The notes under the pieces were generated by a model that had not been told where the DNA came from, did not search any database, and saw only the letters and a list, made by a program, of their open reading frames with translations. Below, in pieces: positions 45,715 to 56,386 of a stretch of DNA of 64,000 nt. The translations under genes and the position numbers were made by a program. The stretch's first letter is position 1. Every line of letters begins with the position of its first letter. Location: assembly GCF_026619415.1 (NCBI RefSeq), contig NZ_JAOVZR010000001.1, positions 4,634,501 through 4,698,500 of the forward strand. Direction: 5' to 3'. The stretch is from Hoeflea algicola. GTDB taxonomy: Bacteria > Pseudomonadota > Alphaproteobacteria > Rhizobiales > Rhizobiaceae.

Positions 45715-45849
45715 ATGGCTGACGCGATGGCCGCATTTGCCGGCAATGGCGACTGGCAGCTTGGTGTGATGAACATTTCCTTGGTGTTGAGCGCCATCGC
45801 CGCTCTGATGGGGATCAAATGGAGCATAAACCGGCATCGGGTCAGGTAA
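45715..45849 (+). CDS. Small membrane peptide, 44 residues
   Basis: MADAMAAFAGNGDWQLGVMN, then a hydrophobic span MNISLVLSAIAALMGI and a basic tail KWSINRHRVR. The ATG is two bases after the stop of the preceding membrane gene, so the two probably act together, perhaps as an accessory or toxin-antidote-like pair; that is speculation. No ribosome binding site stands out. Confidence 0.5.
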   Translation: MADAMAAFAGNGDWQLGVMNISLVLSAIAALMGIKWSINRHRVR

Positions 45850-45910
45850 GATGATCTGCGTGTTTTTTGTGCCGGCAAATGGCCAGTTTTCGGCCAGGAA
45901 GGGAAATATC

Positions 45911-46336
45911 ATGTTTGTCTTGCGGATGGTTGCGCGCCCTCTTTCGTTTTTGACTGTATTTGCAGTGCCTGCCTTGGCCGACGAAATGCCCGATTGCGTT
46001 AATCCGCAGTCCCAGTACGGAATGACCTATTGTGCCAGCGTGGACTACGAAGACGCAGACAATGATCTCAATGCACTGTGGCCCAGCATTGTCGCGGCTG
46101 CCAAGGCCAATGATGAATACGTGGCCGAGCAGGTAGAGGGCACTGATGTGCCCACCACGCTCGAAGCATTGCGCACGGCCCAGCGCGCCTGGATCAAGTT
46201 TCGCGACGCCCAATGTGAGTATGAAGCCTATGAGGTGTTCGGCGGAACCGCGCAGCCAATGGTTGGTAGCCTGTGCCTGGCGCGGCTGACGCGCGAGCGC
46301 ATTGAAGTGCTTTCACAGGGTTTGTACAGCCGCTGA
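45911..46336 (+). CDS. LprI-like (DUF1311) exported protein
   Basis: About 141 residues with a signal peptide (FVLRMVARPLSFLTVFAVPALA). The mature part has the DUF1311/LprI pattern: C..PQSQYGMTYCASVDYEDAD, LNALW, ALRTAQRAWIKFRDAQCEYE, GGTAQPM, C, LTRERIEVL, with four conserved cysteines. LprI-type proteins inhibit lysozyme in mycobacteria; in Gram-negatives the role is periplasmic and mostly unknown. ATG at 45911 is chosen because it begins the signal peptide. Confidence 0.83.
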   Translation: MFVLRMVARPLSFLTVFAVPALADEMPDCVNPQSQYGMTYCASVDYEDADNDLNALWPSIVAAAKANDEYVAEQVEGTDVPTTLEALRTAQRAWIKFRDAQCEYEAYEVFGGTAQPMVGSLCLARLTRERIEVLSQGLYSR

Positions 46337-46507
46337 AGCATGGACGGACGGGGCGCATTCGGACGATAGCGTATATGGCTCATTCTGGCGTCAAGTCGCG
46401 CCTGCGCTTTCGGGAGAAGTTTGCATTGATATGAACGTGCTGGACTCTTGTGGCCCGGTTTTTGCTTCGCATTGTGTGTCCACTGTGAACGCCCTGAGGA
46501 ACCGACC

Positions 46508-48220
<1,713 letters not shown>

Positions 48221-48308
48221 TATCTTTTGCCACCATTGATCCCGGTCAAGCCGTAAATCCCCGAAATGGGGTTGGATGGGCCTCCAGCAATTCAGGATGG
48301 AGAGTTCA

Positions 48309-48758
48309 ATGTCCGGAATAAGATTGAAGCACAAGGGTTGGGTCGTGGTTGCAGACGGCGAGAAGGCGCTGTTCCTGGAAAACGCAGGCACACCGAATAA
48401 TCCGGCGCTGCAAGTATTCAATGCCTTTGAGCAGCCAAACCCGAAAACCGCCGCTCAGGGAACGGATCGTCCAGGCAGGGTGTCCAATGGCGCCGGCAAT
48501 GCCCATCGCAGCGCGGTGCAAGAGACTGACTGGCATCGCCTGGCCAAGCATGAATTCGCCCGCGAGATCGCTTCAGTTCTTGAGAACAGTGCTCGTGCTG
48601 ACCGTTTCGAACAACTGGTCCTTGTTGCGCCCGCCGTCGTCATCGGTGAACTGCGCAAGTTATTGTCGGGTTCCGTCGCTGACCGGATCATCTCCGAGTT
48701 GAACAAGGATCTTACCAGGCATCCAATACCTGAAATTGAAAAACTGCTCTTTGAATAG
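48309..48758 (+). CDS. Host attachment protein family
   Basis: 149 residues from MSGIRLKHKGWVVVADGEKA. The Host_attach pattern is visible: WVVVADGEKALFLENAG, E..NP...A.GTDRPGRV, W.RLAKHEFAREIASVLE, and LVLVAPAVVIGELRKLL. Named from Agrobacterium attachment, related to release-factor-like proteins (eRF1/Pelota middle domain fold). Between ureC and ureE; no functional link to urease known. Confidence 0.87.
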   Translation: MSGIRLKHKGWVVVADGEKALFLENAGTPNNPALQVFNAFEQPNPKTAAQGTDRPGRVSNGAGNAHRSAVQETDWHRLAKHEFAREIASVLENSARADRFEQLVLVAPAVVIGELRKLLSGSVADRIISELNKDLTRHPIPEIEKLLFE

Positions 48759-48900
48759 AAGCGCGCATGGTCACGGAACGGCCATCTGAACAGGAACAGC
48801 CAGCCATGCGCCAATTGCATGGCTGGCACACCCTTCAGGTGATTGTGCGGTGCAATATGAGGTTTACGATGGATTCGATCCAATATTCAGGAAAAACGTC

Positions 48901-49077
48901 ATGGCTTACAATTATCGTTCCGTTCTCACCAATATCGGTCGCGCATTCGACGGTGTCGCCACGACCATTTCCGTCGCGCGCGAGGTGGACATGCTCTACA
49001 AGACTCCTGAATCGACATTCCGCGCCCGTGGTACCACCCGCGCTGCAGCTGTCCGCGCCGCTACGGATCGGCTCTAG
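48901..49077 (+). CDS. Uncharacterised 58-residue protein
   Basis: MAYNYRSVLTNIGRAFDGVA, then TTISVAREVDMLYKTPESTF and a basic Arg/Ala-rich end. ATG at 48901 has AGGAAAA upstream. It resembles small rhizobial proteins of the DUF1127-like size class, but the RRLxxLDDHLLxDIG core of DUF1127 is absent, so no family is claimed. Lies between the host attachment gene and ureE. Confidence 0.65.
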   Translation: MAYNYRSVLTNIGRAFDGVATTISVAREVDMLYKTPESTFRARGTTRAAAVRAATDRL

Positions 49078-49188
49078 GGCTGACGTCACAATCTTAGGCA
49101 CAGCGGTAACGTCGCGGCTGGCGAAAATGGCTTCCCAGCAGTTGGCGGTGCTGAAGTGGGACCCCGGTTCAGACGCCGGGTCGTGCTG

Positions 49189-49686
49189 ATGTTGACCTGC
49201 TCTTCTGTCATCCGCCATTTCCATGATCCGGTCGCATCCATCACGCTGGATGAAACCGCGCGGCACCGCCGCCGCATGCGGATGGTCTCGGATCGGCTGG
49301 AAAACGGCTCGACAATCGCCTTCCTGCTCGATCTGCCCGAAGCAAGGCTGCTGCGCCATGGCGACGGCCTGGTGCTTGACGATGGCCGCATCATCGAAGT
49401 GCGCGCCAAACCCGAGGCGTTGATGGAAGTTCGCGCCCGCGACCCGCGGCACCTGCTGACGCTGGCCTGGCAGATCGGCAACCGTCATCTGGCAGCGGAA
49501 ATTACGGAACAAACAATTCGGCTCCGGCGGGACCACGTCATCCGCGACATGCTCATTGGACTCGGCGCCAGCGTCGTTGATATCGATGCACCGTTTGACC
49601 CTGAAGGTGGCGCCTATGGTGGCGCACATGCGGGCCATCATCATGACGATGGCCATGCGCATTCGCACGGGCACAGCCATGACTGA
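49189..49686 (+). CDS. ureE: UreE, urease nickel metallochaperone
   Basis: About 165 residues from MLTCSSVIRHFHDP. TLDETARHRRRMRMVSDRLE and HLLTLAWQIGNRHLAAEI (part of the nickel/peptide-binding middle) are conserved. The C-terminus is histidine-rich (HAGHHHDDGHAHSHGHSHD), giving a nickel-storage tail. The following gene starts eight bases before the ureE stop. Confidence 0.93.
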   Translation: MLTCSSVIRHFHDPVASITLDETARHRRRMRMVSDRLENGSTIAFLLDLPEARLLRHGDGLVLDDGRIIEVRAKPEALMEVRARDPRHLLTLAWQIGNRHLAAEITEQTIRLRRDHVIRDMLIGLGASVVDIDAPFDPEGGAYGGAHAGHHHDDGHAHSHGHSHD

Positions 49687-49897
49687 CCGGCGGGACTGGC
49701 ACAGCGATCCGATCACCAGCAAGACCGTGATTGATTCAGGCTACCGCAACACGCAAAACGTGCGCCGCTTTTTCACCGCAGAGATTGGCGATCATTTCAG
49801 GTTCGATCGATCCTTCATGGCCTGGATGAAGGCGCATACAGGATCGACCATGGGCGATGCGGTCGCTGAATGGCTACGCCGCGAGGGCGGCAGATGA
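49679..49897 (+). CDS. DUF6434-type small protein in the urease operon
   Basis: 72 residues, MTDRRDWHSDPITSKTVIDS, then NTQNVRRFFTAEIGDHFRFD and FMAWMKAHTGSTMGDAVAEW. The WHSDPIT..T..D..YRNTQNVRRFF pattern is that of the DUF6434 domain, found alone or beside SAP domains. It overlaps ureE by eight bases and ureF by ATGA, so it is made with the nickel-insertion proteins. A role in urease activation is possible but unproven. Confidence 0.78.
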   Translation: MTDRRDWHSDPITSKTVIDSGYRNTQNVRRFFTAEIGDHFRFDRSFMAWMKAHTGSTMGDAVAEWLRREGGR

Positions 49898-50549
49898 CGG
49901 ACACAAAGGCACTTTTGCGGCTGATGAGCTGGTTGTCACCGGTGTTTCCGATCGGCGGTTTTGCTTACTCCGCCGGGCTTGAGCAATCGGTTCACGCCGG
50001 CCATGTCCATGATCTTAGTACGTTGGCGGACTGGATCACCGCGCAGATCACTCACGGCGCCCTGTGGAACGACACGGTCATTCTGGTTGAAGCACATCAC
50101 AGTGCCAGTGATCGACAGGCGATAAGAGAAGCGTCCGAGCTATGCCTGGCGCTATGCGTCGGGCTGGAGCGGTACAATGAGACGATCAATCAGGGCACAT
50201 CCTTCATTCAGGCTGTCTCCCATTGGGTGGAGCGCGGCGCAATGCCCGACAAGTCTACTCCGCTTCCAGTGGTTGTTGGCGTGGCGGCTGGGCTTGAGCG
50301 GATTGACCTGCAACTGACCGTAAGCGCCTATCTGCACGCCTTCGTCTCCAACCAGTTGCAATGCGCCATAAGACTGTCGATTGTCGGCCAGGAAGGCGCC
50401 GCTGAGGCTCTTGCCAGCCTCGAACCCGTCATCGAGCGCGCTGTCGAACGTGCCGCTGTGGCGACACTGGACGATCTTGGCGGGGCGGCGTTCATCGCCG
50501 ACATCGCCGCCATGAACCACGAAACCTTGCAACCACGGCTGTTCCTGTC

Positions 50550-50553
<4 letters not shown>
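49894..50553 (+). CDS. ureF: UreF, urease accessory protein
   Basis: About 219 residues from [40 protein letters not shown] is the typical UreF N-terminal motif, and [20 protein letters not shown] and [11 protein letters not shown] end it. UreF acts with UreD as a scaffold/GAP for UreG. The ATG overlaps the DUF6434 stop, and its stop overlaps ureG. Confidence 0.94.
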
Positions 50554-51182
<629 letters not shown>

Positions 51183-51204
51183 TTCTCAGTTCCGTTGGAA
51201 ATGC

Positions 51205-51939
51205 TTAGTCCCGCTGGAAATCCGGCAGGCTATCGAAGGCCGAGCGCAGCGCGTCGGACCAACCCTCTGAGATTTCCCGGTAGTAGGGATCGTTGGCCTC
51301 AATCCGCTTCTCGTAGCCCTTGTTGAGGCTGTCGCGTTCATAAAACTGCAAATCCAGCGGCAGTCCGACCGACAGGTTGGATTTCAGCGTTGAATCGAAC
51401 GAGACATAAAGCAGCTTGGCCGCCTTCTCAAAGCTCATGTCGAGATCGAGCGCGCGCACGAGAATGGGCTTGCCGTATTTGTGCTCGCCGACCTGGAAGA
51501 ACGGGTTATCATCAGTGGCCTCGATGAAATTGCCTTCCGGATAAATCAGGAACATCCGCATTTCGCCGCCGGCAATCTGGCCGCCGACAATGAAGGTGGC
51601 ACTGAAGGCCGCTTCGCTCTGCAGGCCGCCATCGGTCGCAGACTTGATCACGTCGCGCACGGTTTCGCCGATCAGCCGGGCCACCTGAAACATCGACGGA
51701 ACATCCATGATGTCGGGGTTGCGGTCACTGGCAGCCTTCATGTGCTCTTCCAGCATGCCGACCACGGTCTGGGTGGTCGCCAGGTTGCCTGCCGACATCA
51801 GCGTGATCAGCCGGTCACCCGGCTTGCACCAGGTGTACATCTTGCAAAACGAGGAAATATTGTCGACGCCCGCATTGGTGCGGGTGTCCGACATGAATAC
51901 CATGCCTGAGTTGAGGCGTAGTCCGACGCAATAAGTCAT
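51205..51939 (-). CDS. Anbu (ancestral proteasome beta-subunit-like) peptidase
   Basis: 244 residues, MTYCVGLRLNSGMVFMSDTR TNAGVDNIS (shown with a break). Met1 is followed by Thr2, the predicted N-terminal nucleophile; SDTRTNAGVDNI and LMSAGNLATTQ are conserved in the Anbu/BPH subfamily. Its place beside alpha-E, transglutaminase-like and ATP-grasp genes is the known Anbu context. Anbu forms helical or open-ring oligomers in other bacteria; its substrate is unknown. Last gene of the minus-strand operon, 36 bases after the transglutaminase stop. Confidence 0.92.
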   Translation of the reverse strand: MTYCVGLRLNSGMVFMSDTRTNAGVDNISSFCKMYTWCKPGDRLITLMSAGNLATTQTVVGMLEEHMKAASDRNPDIMDVPSMFQVARLIGETVRDVIKSATDGGLQSEAAFSATFIVGGQIAGGEMRMFLIYPEGNFIEATDDNPFFQVGEHKYGKPILVRALDLDMSFEKAAKLLYVSFDSTLKSNLSVGLPLDLQFYERDSLNKGYEKRIEANDPYYREISEGWSDALRSAFDSLPDFQRD

Positions 51940-51975
51940 TGTCTGAGAATCCGCCCTTCAAGCCGATGAGTCGTC

Positions 51976-52769
51976 TTATTGCTCTACTGTTATGTGAACT
52001 GCAAGCTGTTCTTCACCGGCGCCGATGCGGATACCTGAAATCGGCGCCGCATCCTTGTAATCCAGGCCGTAGGCAATGTGGACATAACGGTCATCGGGGG
52101 ACATGTCGTTGGCCGGATCGAAGCCGACCCAACCCAAACCGTCAATATGCGCTTCCGCCCAGGCATGGCTTGCGGCCTGATCCGGCGTTTCTTCCATCAT
52201 CAGATAGCCCGAGACATAGCGTGCCGGAAATCCCATCACCCGCGCGCAAGCGGCGAACGCCTGGGCATGGTCTTGGCAAACCCCTTGCCAGAAGCCAGCG
52301 CATCTTCTGCTAGTGTCTGGGTCTGGGTGGCGCCGGGCACATATTCCATGGCCTGATGCAGCGCCGTCTTCAAGGCGTGCAACTGGTCCAGTGGCGGGCC
52401 TTTTTCGATGCTGCGGGCCAGATCGCGGATCATCTTGCCGGGTTTAGTCAGTGCGGATTCGCGCTGGTACAGCCACAGCGGCATGTAGCTGTGATGCGGA
52501 CCCAGTACCCCGATCTTGTCGAATGTCTCCACCACCCCGGTGGCCACCACCCGAATGGCACTTGTGTCGCGGCTGGCGCTGACCAGTTCCACGACATTGT
52601 CGAAATGGTCCTGATAATGCGCTTCCACCTGGCCGCCTTCGACATGCATCGACCATGAACTGACCGTCTGTAGCGGGCTGTTTCGCGGGGTCAGCCGCAA
52701 GCGTTGCAGCGCATAGCTGACCGGATGGGCATAGACATAATCGGTAACGTGGGAAATTTTCAGGTGCAT
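51976..52769 (-). pseudogene. Transglutaminase-like cysteine protease (frameshifted here)
   Basis: From MHLKISHVTDYVYAHPVSYA the frame shows the bacterial transglutaminase N-terminal domain and the start of the core (EYVPGATQTQTLAEDALASG), then is lost at a run of four C on the plus strand (52281-52284). In the next frame the expected GVCQDHAQAFAACARVMGFP with the catalytic cysteine is followed by PARYVSGYL, ASHAWAEAHIDGLGWVGFDP (catalytic His/Asp) and the stop at 51976. One more base restores a 264-residue protein. Start is four bases after the alpha-E stop. Confidence 0.86.
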
Positions 52770-52773
52770 GTCA

Positions 52774-53718
52774 TCAGTCCTGGTCGAACCGGTAGGCATT
52801 GGCGATTTCGGCAGCAACCCGGCTGTTCTGGCTGATGAAATCCTGAAGGAATTCGTGCAGGCCCCTGTCCATAATGGCCTGAATTTCATGTTCGCGCAGC
52901 ATCCCCAGCGTCGCCGCCGCGGTATCCTGCACGGGATGCCGCTTTCCGTATTCCCGCTCCAGATAGGACAGATTGGCGTTGATCTTGTCGTAGCAATAGG
53001 CCAACGAACGCGGCATACGGCCGTTCAGGATCAGAAAATCCGCAATGTTGGCGGGCTTGTAGTTGCCCTCATAAACCCAGCCATAAGCCCGATGCGCAGA
53101 GACCGATCGCAGGATCGTTTCCCATTGCACATTGTCGAGCGACGAGCCGACATAGGATGCCGCCGGCAGCAGTAGGTAGTATTTCACATCGAGAATGCGT
53201 GCCGTGTTGTCGGCGCGCTCGATAAAGGTGCCGATACGTGAAAAATTGTAACGATCGGTTCTCAGCATGGTGCCGTGGAAGGCGCCACGGATAAGACCCG
53301 TATACTGCTTGATCTTGTCGATGATCGCCGGCAATTCGGCCTCGGCGGTCTTGCGCGACAGCAGCGTCTTCATTTCCAGGTAGCACTCATTGGTCGCTTC
53401 CCAGGCTTCGCGGGTCAGCGCGGTGCGCACCATGCGGCCGTTGTTGCGTGCTGATTCGATCGCCGAAAGAACGCTTGACGGGTTGGCCTTGTCGCGCAGC
53501 AGAAAATTGACCGCATTGGCGCTGGTCACTTCCGGGTAGTTATCGCTGAAAGCCGCAAAAACGCCCGAGCTTCTAAGCACTGATGCCCATTCCTCCTCGC
53601 GGTCGTGCAGGCTGGTCAACGACATGCGCAGACCGGCGTCGATCAGGCGGGCAGTATTTTCGGCGCGCTCGATGTAGCGGAACATCCAGAACAGGCCGTT
53701 TGCGGTTCTTCCCAGCAT
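52774..53718 (-). CDS. Alpha-E domain protein (DUF403)
   Basis: 314 residues from MLGRTANGLFWMFRYIERAE. The family motif MFRYIERAENTARLIDAG opens it and a second, similar RIGTFIERADNTARILDVKY lies midway; the protein is all-helical with many conserved Glu/Arg. GGAGGA lies before the ATG, two bases after the ATP-grasp stop. Iyer and colleagues predicted that alpha-E works with ATP-grasp and transglutaminase proteins in a peptide synthesis or modification system; its biochemical role is unknown. Confidence 0.92.
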   Translation of the reverse strand: MLGRTANGLFWMFRYIERAENTARLIDAGLRMSLTSLHDREEEWASVLRSSGVFAAFSDNYPEVTSANAVNFLLRDKANPSSVLSAIESARNNGRMVRTALTREAWEATNECYLEMKTLLSRKTAEAELPAIIDKIKQYTGLIRGAFHGTMLRTDRYNFSRIGTFIERADNTARILDVKYYLLLPAASYVGSSLDNVQWETILRSVSAHRAYGWVYEGNYKPANIADFLILNGRMPRSLAYCYDKINANLSYLEREYGKRHPVQDTAAATLGMLREHEIQAIMDRGLHEFLQDFISQNSRVAAEIANAYRFDQD

Positions 53719-53720
53719 GT

Positions 53721-55130
53721 TCAGTCCTCCAGCACCCAGGTGTCCTTGGTGCCTCCGCCCTGGCTGGAATTGACCACCAGCGATCCTTGCTTGATCGCCA
53801 CCCGGGTCAGTCCTCCAGGGATGATCTGGATCTTGTCGGAGACGAGAACGAAGGGCCTGAGATCGACATGCCGCGGCGCGATGCCCTTCTTGACCAGGAT
53901 CGGCACGGTCGACAGCGACAGCGTCGGTTGGGCGATATAGTTCGCGGGTCGAGCCTTGAGTTTGAGAGCGAACTCGGCGCATTCGCGCTTGCTGGCTGCA
54001 GGCCCCACCAACATGCCGTAGCCGCCCGATCCGTGCACTTCCTTGACCACCAGTTCGCGCAGATTGTCGAGTACATATTGCAGCGTGTCCGGCTCGGAGC
54101 AGCGATAGGTCGGCACATTTTCCAGAATCGGCTTGCGGCCGGTGTAGAACTCGATGATCTCCGGCATGTAGGAATAGATTGCCTTGTCATCGGCAATTCC
54201 GGTTCCCGGAGCATTGGCGATGGTGATGTTGCCTGCCCGGTAGACATCCATGATCCCCGGCACGCCGAGGTTGGAATCGGGGCGGAATGTCATCGGATCC
54301 AGAAAGTCGTCATCGACCCGGCGATAGAGCACGTCAATGGCTTCGAAGCCCTGGGTGGTCCGCATCGCCACCTTGCCGTTGATGACCCTGAGATCGGAGC
54401 CCTCGACCAGTTCCACGCCCATCTGATCGGCGAGATAGGCATGTTCGTAAAACGCCGAATTGAAGATGCCAGGAGTCAGCACCGCAATCCGTGGTTTGCC
54501 GTTGCAGCCGGGAGGGGCGACGGCGGCCAGGCTCTGGCGCAGCAGTTTTGGATAGTTTTCAACCGGACGTACCTTGTTGAGGTGAAACAGCTCGGGAAAC
54601 ATCTGCATCATGGTTTCGCGGTTTTCGAGCATGTAGGACACGCCCGAGGGGGTCCGTGCATTATCCTCGAGCACGTAGAACTGGTTCTCGCCGGTACGCA
54701 CGATATCCGTGCCGATGATGTGGGTGTAGACGCCGCCGGGCGGGCGAAAGCCAATCATTTCGGGAAGAAAGGCGGCGTTGTTCTCGATCAGCTCGCGCGG
54801 CACTCGACCCGCCTTGACGATCTCCTGCTTGTGGTAGATGTCGTCAAGAAACGCATTCAACGCCACCACGCGCTGTTCGATGCCTTGGGCCAGCTTCCGC
54901 CACTCCGAGCCGGAGATGATCCGCGGCACGATGTCGAACGGGATCAGCCGTTCCGCGGAATCTTCCTTGCCGTACACAGCGAAGGTGATGCCGGTTTTCC
55001 GGAAAATGTTTTCCGCATCCCGTGATTTCTTGATCAGGTCGGAATTTTTCTGTTCGGAATACCAGTCAAAATAGCGTTGGTAGGGCGGGCGAGGCTCGGC
55101 CTCGTTGGACAGCATTTCATCAAATGGCAC
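53721..55130 (-). CDS. Circularly permuted ATP-grasp protein
   Basis: 469 residues from MPFDEMLSNEAEPRPPYQRY. The circularly permuted ATP-grasp fold is indicated by the N-terminal FDIVPRIISGSEWRKLAQGI, VLEDNARTPSGVSYMLENRE, and VVKEVHGSGGYGMLVGP, with EVHGSGGYG as the nucleotide-binding loop. Predicted to form an amide or peptide bond using ATP. First gene of the four-gene operon ATP-grasp / alpha-E / transglutaminase / Anbu. Confidence 0.92.
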   Translation of the reverse strand: MPFDEMLSNEAEPRPPYQRYFDWYSEQKNSDLIKKSRDAENIFRKTGITFAVYGKEDSAERLIPFDIVPRIISGSEWRKLAQGIEQRVVALNAFLDDIYHKQEIVKAGRVPRELIENNAAFLPEMIGFRPPGGVYTHIIGTDIVRTGENQFYVLEDNARTPSGVSYMLENRETMMQMFPELFHLNKVRPVENYPKLLRQSLAAVAPPGCNGKPRIAVLTPGIFNSAFYEHAYLADQMGVELVEGSDLRVINGKVAMRTTQGFEAIDVLYRRVDDDFLDPMTFRPDSNLGVPGIMDVYRAGNITIANAPGTGIADDKAIYSYMPEIIEFYTGRKPILENVPTYRCSEPDTLQYVLDNLRELVVKEVHGSGGYGMLVGPAASKRECAEFALKLKARPANYIAQPTLSLSTVPILVKKGIAPRHVDLRPFVLVSDKIQIIPGGLTRVAIKQGSLVVNSSQGGGTKDTWVLED

Positions 55131-55498
55131 GTTTTTGGTGCTCCCCTTTGAAGTTCATAAGATCGCATCACAGGAAAGAAAGCAAGAACCATGCAGTATT
55201 GTCTGCTGCCAGGAAAACATGTGGTTTTTTCTTGTGTGTGTGGCCGTAAGGTCGCAGTTGCATGCGAGCCCGACTGTGACCGATTGCCACCGAAGGACAT
55301 CCCGCTTGCGCATACATGCAGCCGCGACTATCGCTGCGCAATTACCTTGTTCCGCACGGGCAGGGTCGCTGGCTCGACGTTAGCAGTCCGAATTCCGGAC
55401 CTGATATCCGACAAGCCTGAAGCATGGTTTCAAACAGCTGAAGAGTGCCGACCTATTGCCATAGGCCAGCGAAGCCTCAGCGCCGACGAGGACAGTTC
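55131..55498. other. Spacer between the ATP-grasp operon and the EamA permease gene
   Basis: About 370 bases. Must carry the promoter for the ATP-grasp operon. One plus-strand frame (55191-55502, 103 codons, several cysteines near the start) is open, but has no clear ribosome binding site or family resemblance, so it is not called a gene. No strong repeat seen. Confidence 0.45.
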
Positions 55499-56386
55499 GT
55501 GACCCTCTACCGCATCGCTCCAGCCCTGTTTGTCGTGCTCTGGTCCACCGGCTGGATAGTCGCCAAATACGCAAGCCCCTATGCAGATCCGCTGACCTTC
55601 CTGAGTCTGCGGTTCACGCTGGCAGCCATCCTGTTTGCCGTGATCACGCTTGTCAGCCGTGCGACCTGGCCGTCAACCAGAAGCGGCTGGGCGCATGCGG
55701 TCTTTTCCGGGGTTCTCCTGCATGGCATTTATCTGGCCGGCATCTGGTGGGCGATTGATCAGGGGGTGCCATCCTCGGTCTCCGGTCTGATCGCGGCACT
55801 GCAGCCGTTGATGACGGCACTGGCTGCGCCCTACATTGTCGGTGAGCGGCTGACTGGGCCGCAGAAACTTGGCGTTTTCCTAGGCTTCGTCGGTCTGGCT
55901 GTTGCGATTTTGCCAAGGCTGCTGACGCTTGATGCTGCCACGCTGCAGATCGCGCTGGTACCGCTGCTGGTCAATGTGATCGGCATGATCTCGGTGACGG
56001 CTGGTACTCTTTACCAGAAGCGTCATCTGCAAGAGGGCGATTTGAGGGCGATCGCCACCCTGCAATATGTGGGCGGCTTTCTGGTGGTGATGCCGCTTGC
56101 GCTGCTCTACGAGCCGATGCAGATCGACTGGACCCTTGAATTCGTCCTCGCTATGGGCTGGTCGGTGTTCGGTCTGTCGCTGGTGTCGATCATGCTGCTG
56201 CTCTATCTCATCCGCCGTGGTCAGGTATCCCGCGCCGCCTCGCTGACCTATCTGGTGCCGCCGGCGGTTGCCGTCGAGAGCTGGTTTCTGTTTTCCGAAA
56301 AACTGACCCTGCCGATGATCGCCGGTACCCTGATTGTTGTCATCGGGGTATGGCTTACCAACCGCAAGACCCGGCTTGTGGCCTGA
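55499..56386 (+). CDS. EamA/DMT-superfamily permease
   Basis: About 295 residues from a GTG at 55499 (VTLYRIAPALFVVLWSTGWI) with GAGGAC upstream; the in-frame ATG further upstream is before the coding character begins. Ten membrane segments in two repeats of five, with SLRFTLAAILFAVITL and GVPSSVSGLIAALQPLMTAL typical of EamA transporters. Probably exports metabolites or amino acids. Convergent with and directly abutting the MttB-family gene. Confidence 0.88.
   Translation: MTLYRIAPALFVVLWSTGWIVAKYASPYADPLTFLSLRFTLAAILFAVITLVSRATWPSTRSGWAHAVFSGVLLHGIYLAGIWWAIDQGVPSSVSGLIAALQPLMTALAAPYIVGERLTGPQKLGVFLGFVGLAVAILPRLLTLDAATLQIALVPLLVNVIGMISVTAGTLYQKRHLQEGDLRAIATLQYVGGFLVVMPLALLYEPMQIDWTLEFVLAMGWSVFGLSLVSIMLLLYLIRRGQVSRAASLTYLVPPAVAVESWFLFSEKLTLPMIAGTLIVVIGVWLTNRKTRLVA

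Noticed and set aside
53583..55025. 480-codon open frame on the plus strand
   Set aside because: Lies wholly antisense to the ATP-grasp and alpha-E genes; composition is the mirror of GC-rich codons and no family pattern is present.
55191..55502. 103-codon frame upstream of the EamA gene
   Set aside because: No ribosome binding site or family resemblance, and its end overlaps the better-supported GTG start at 55499.
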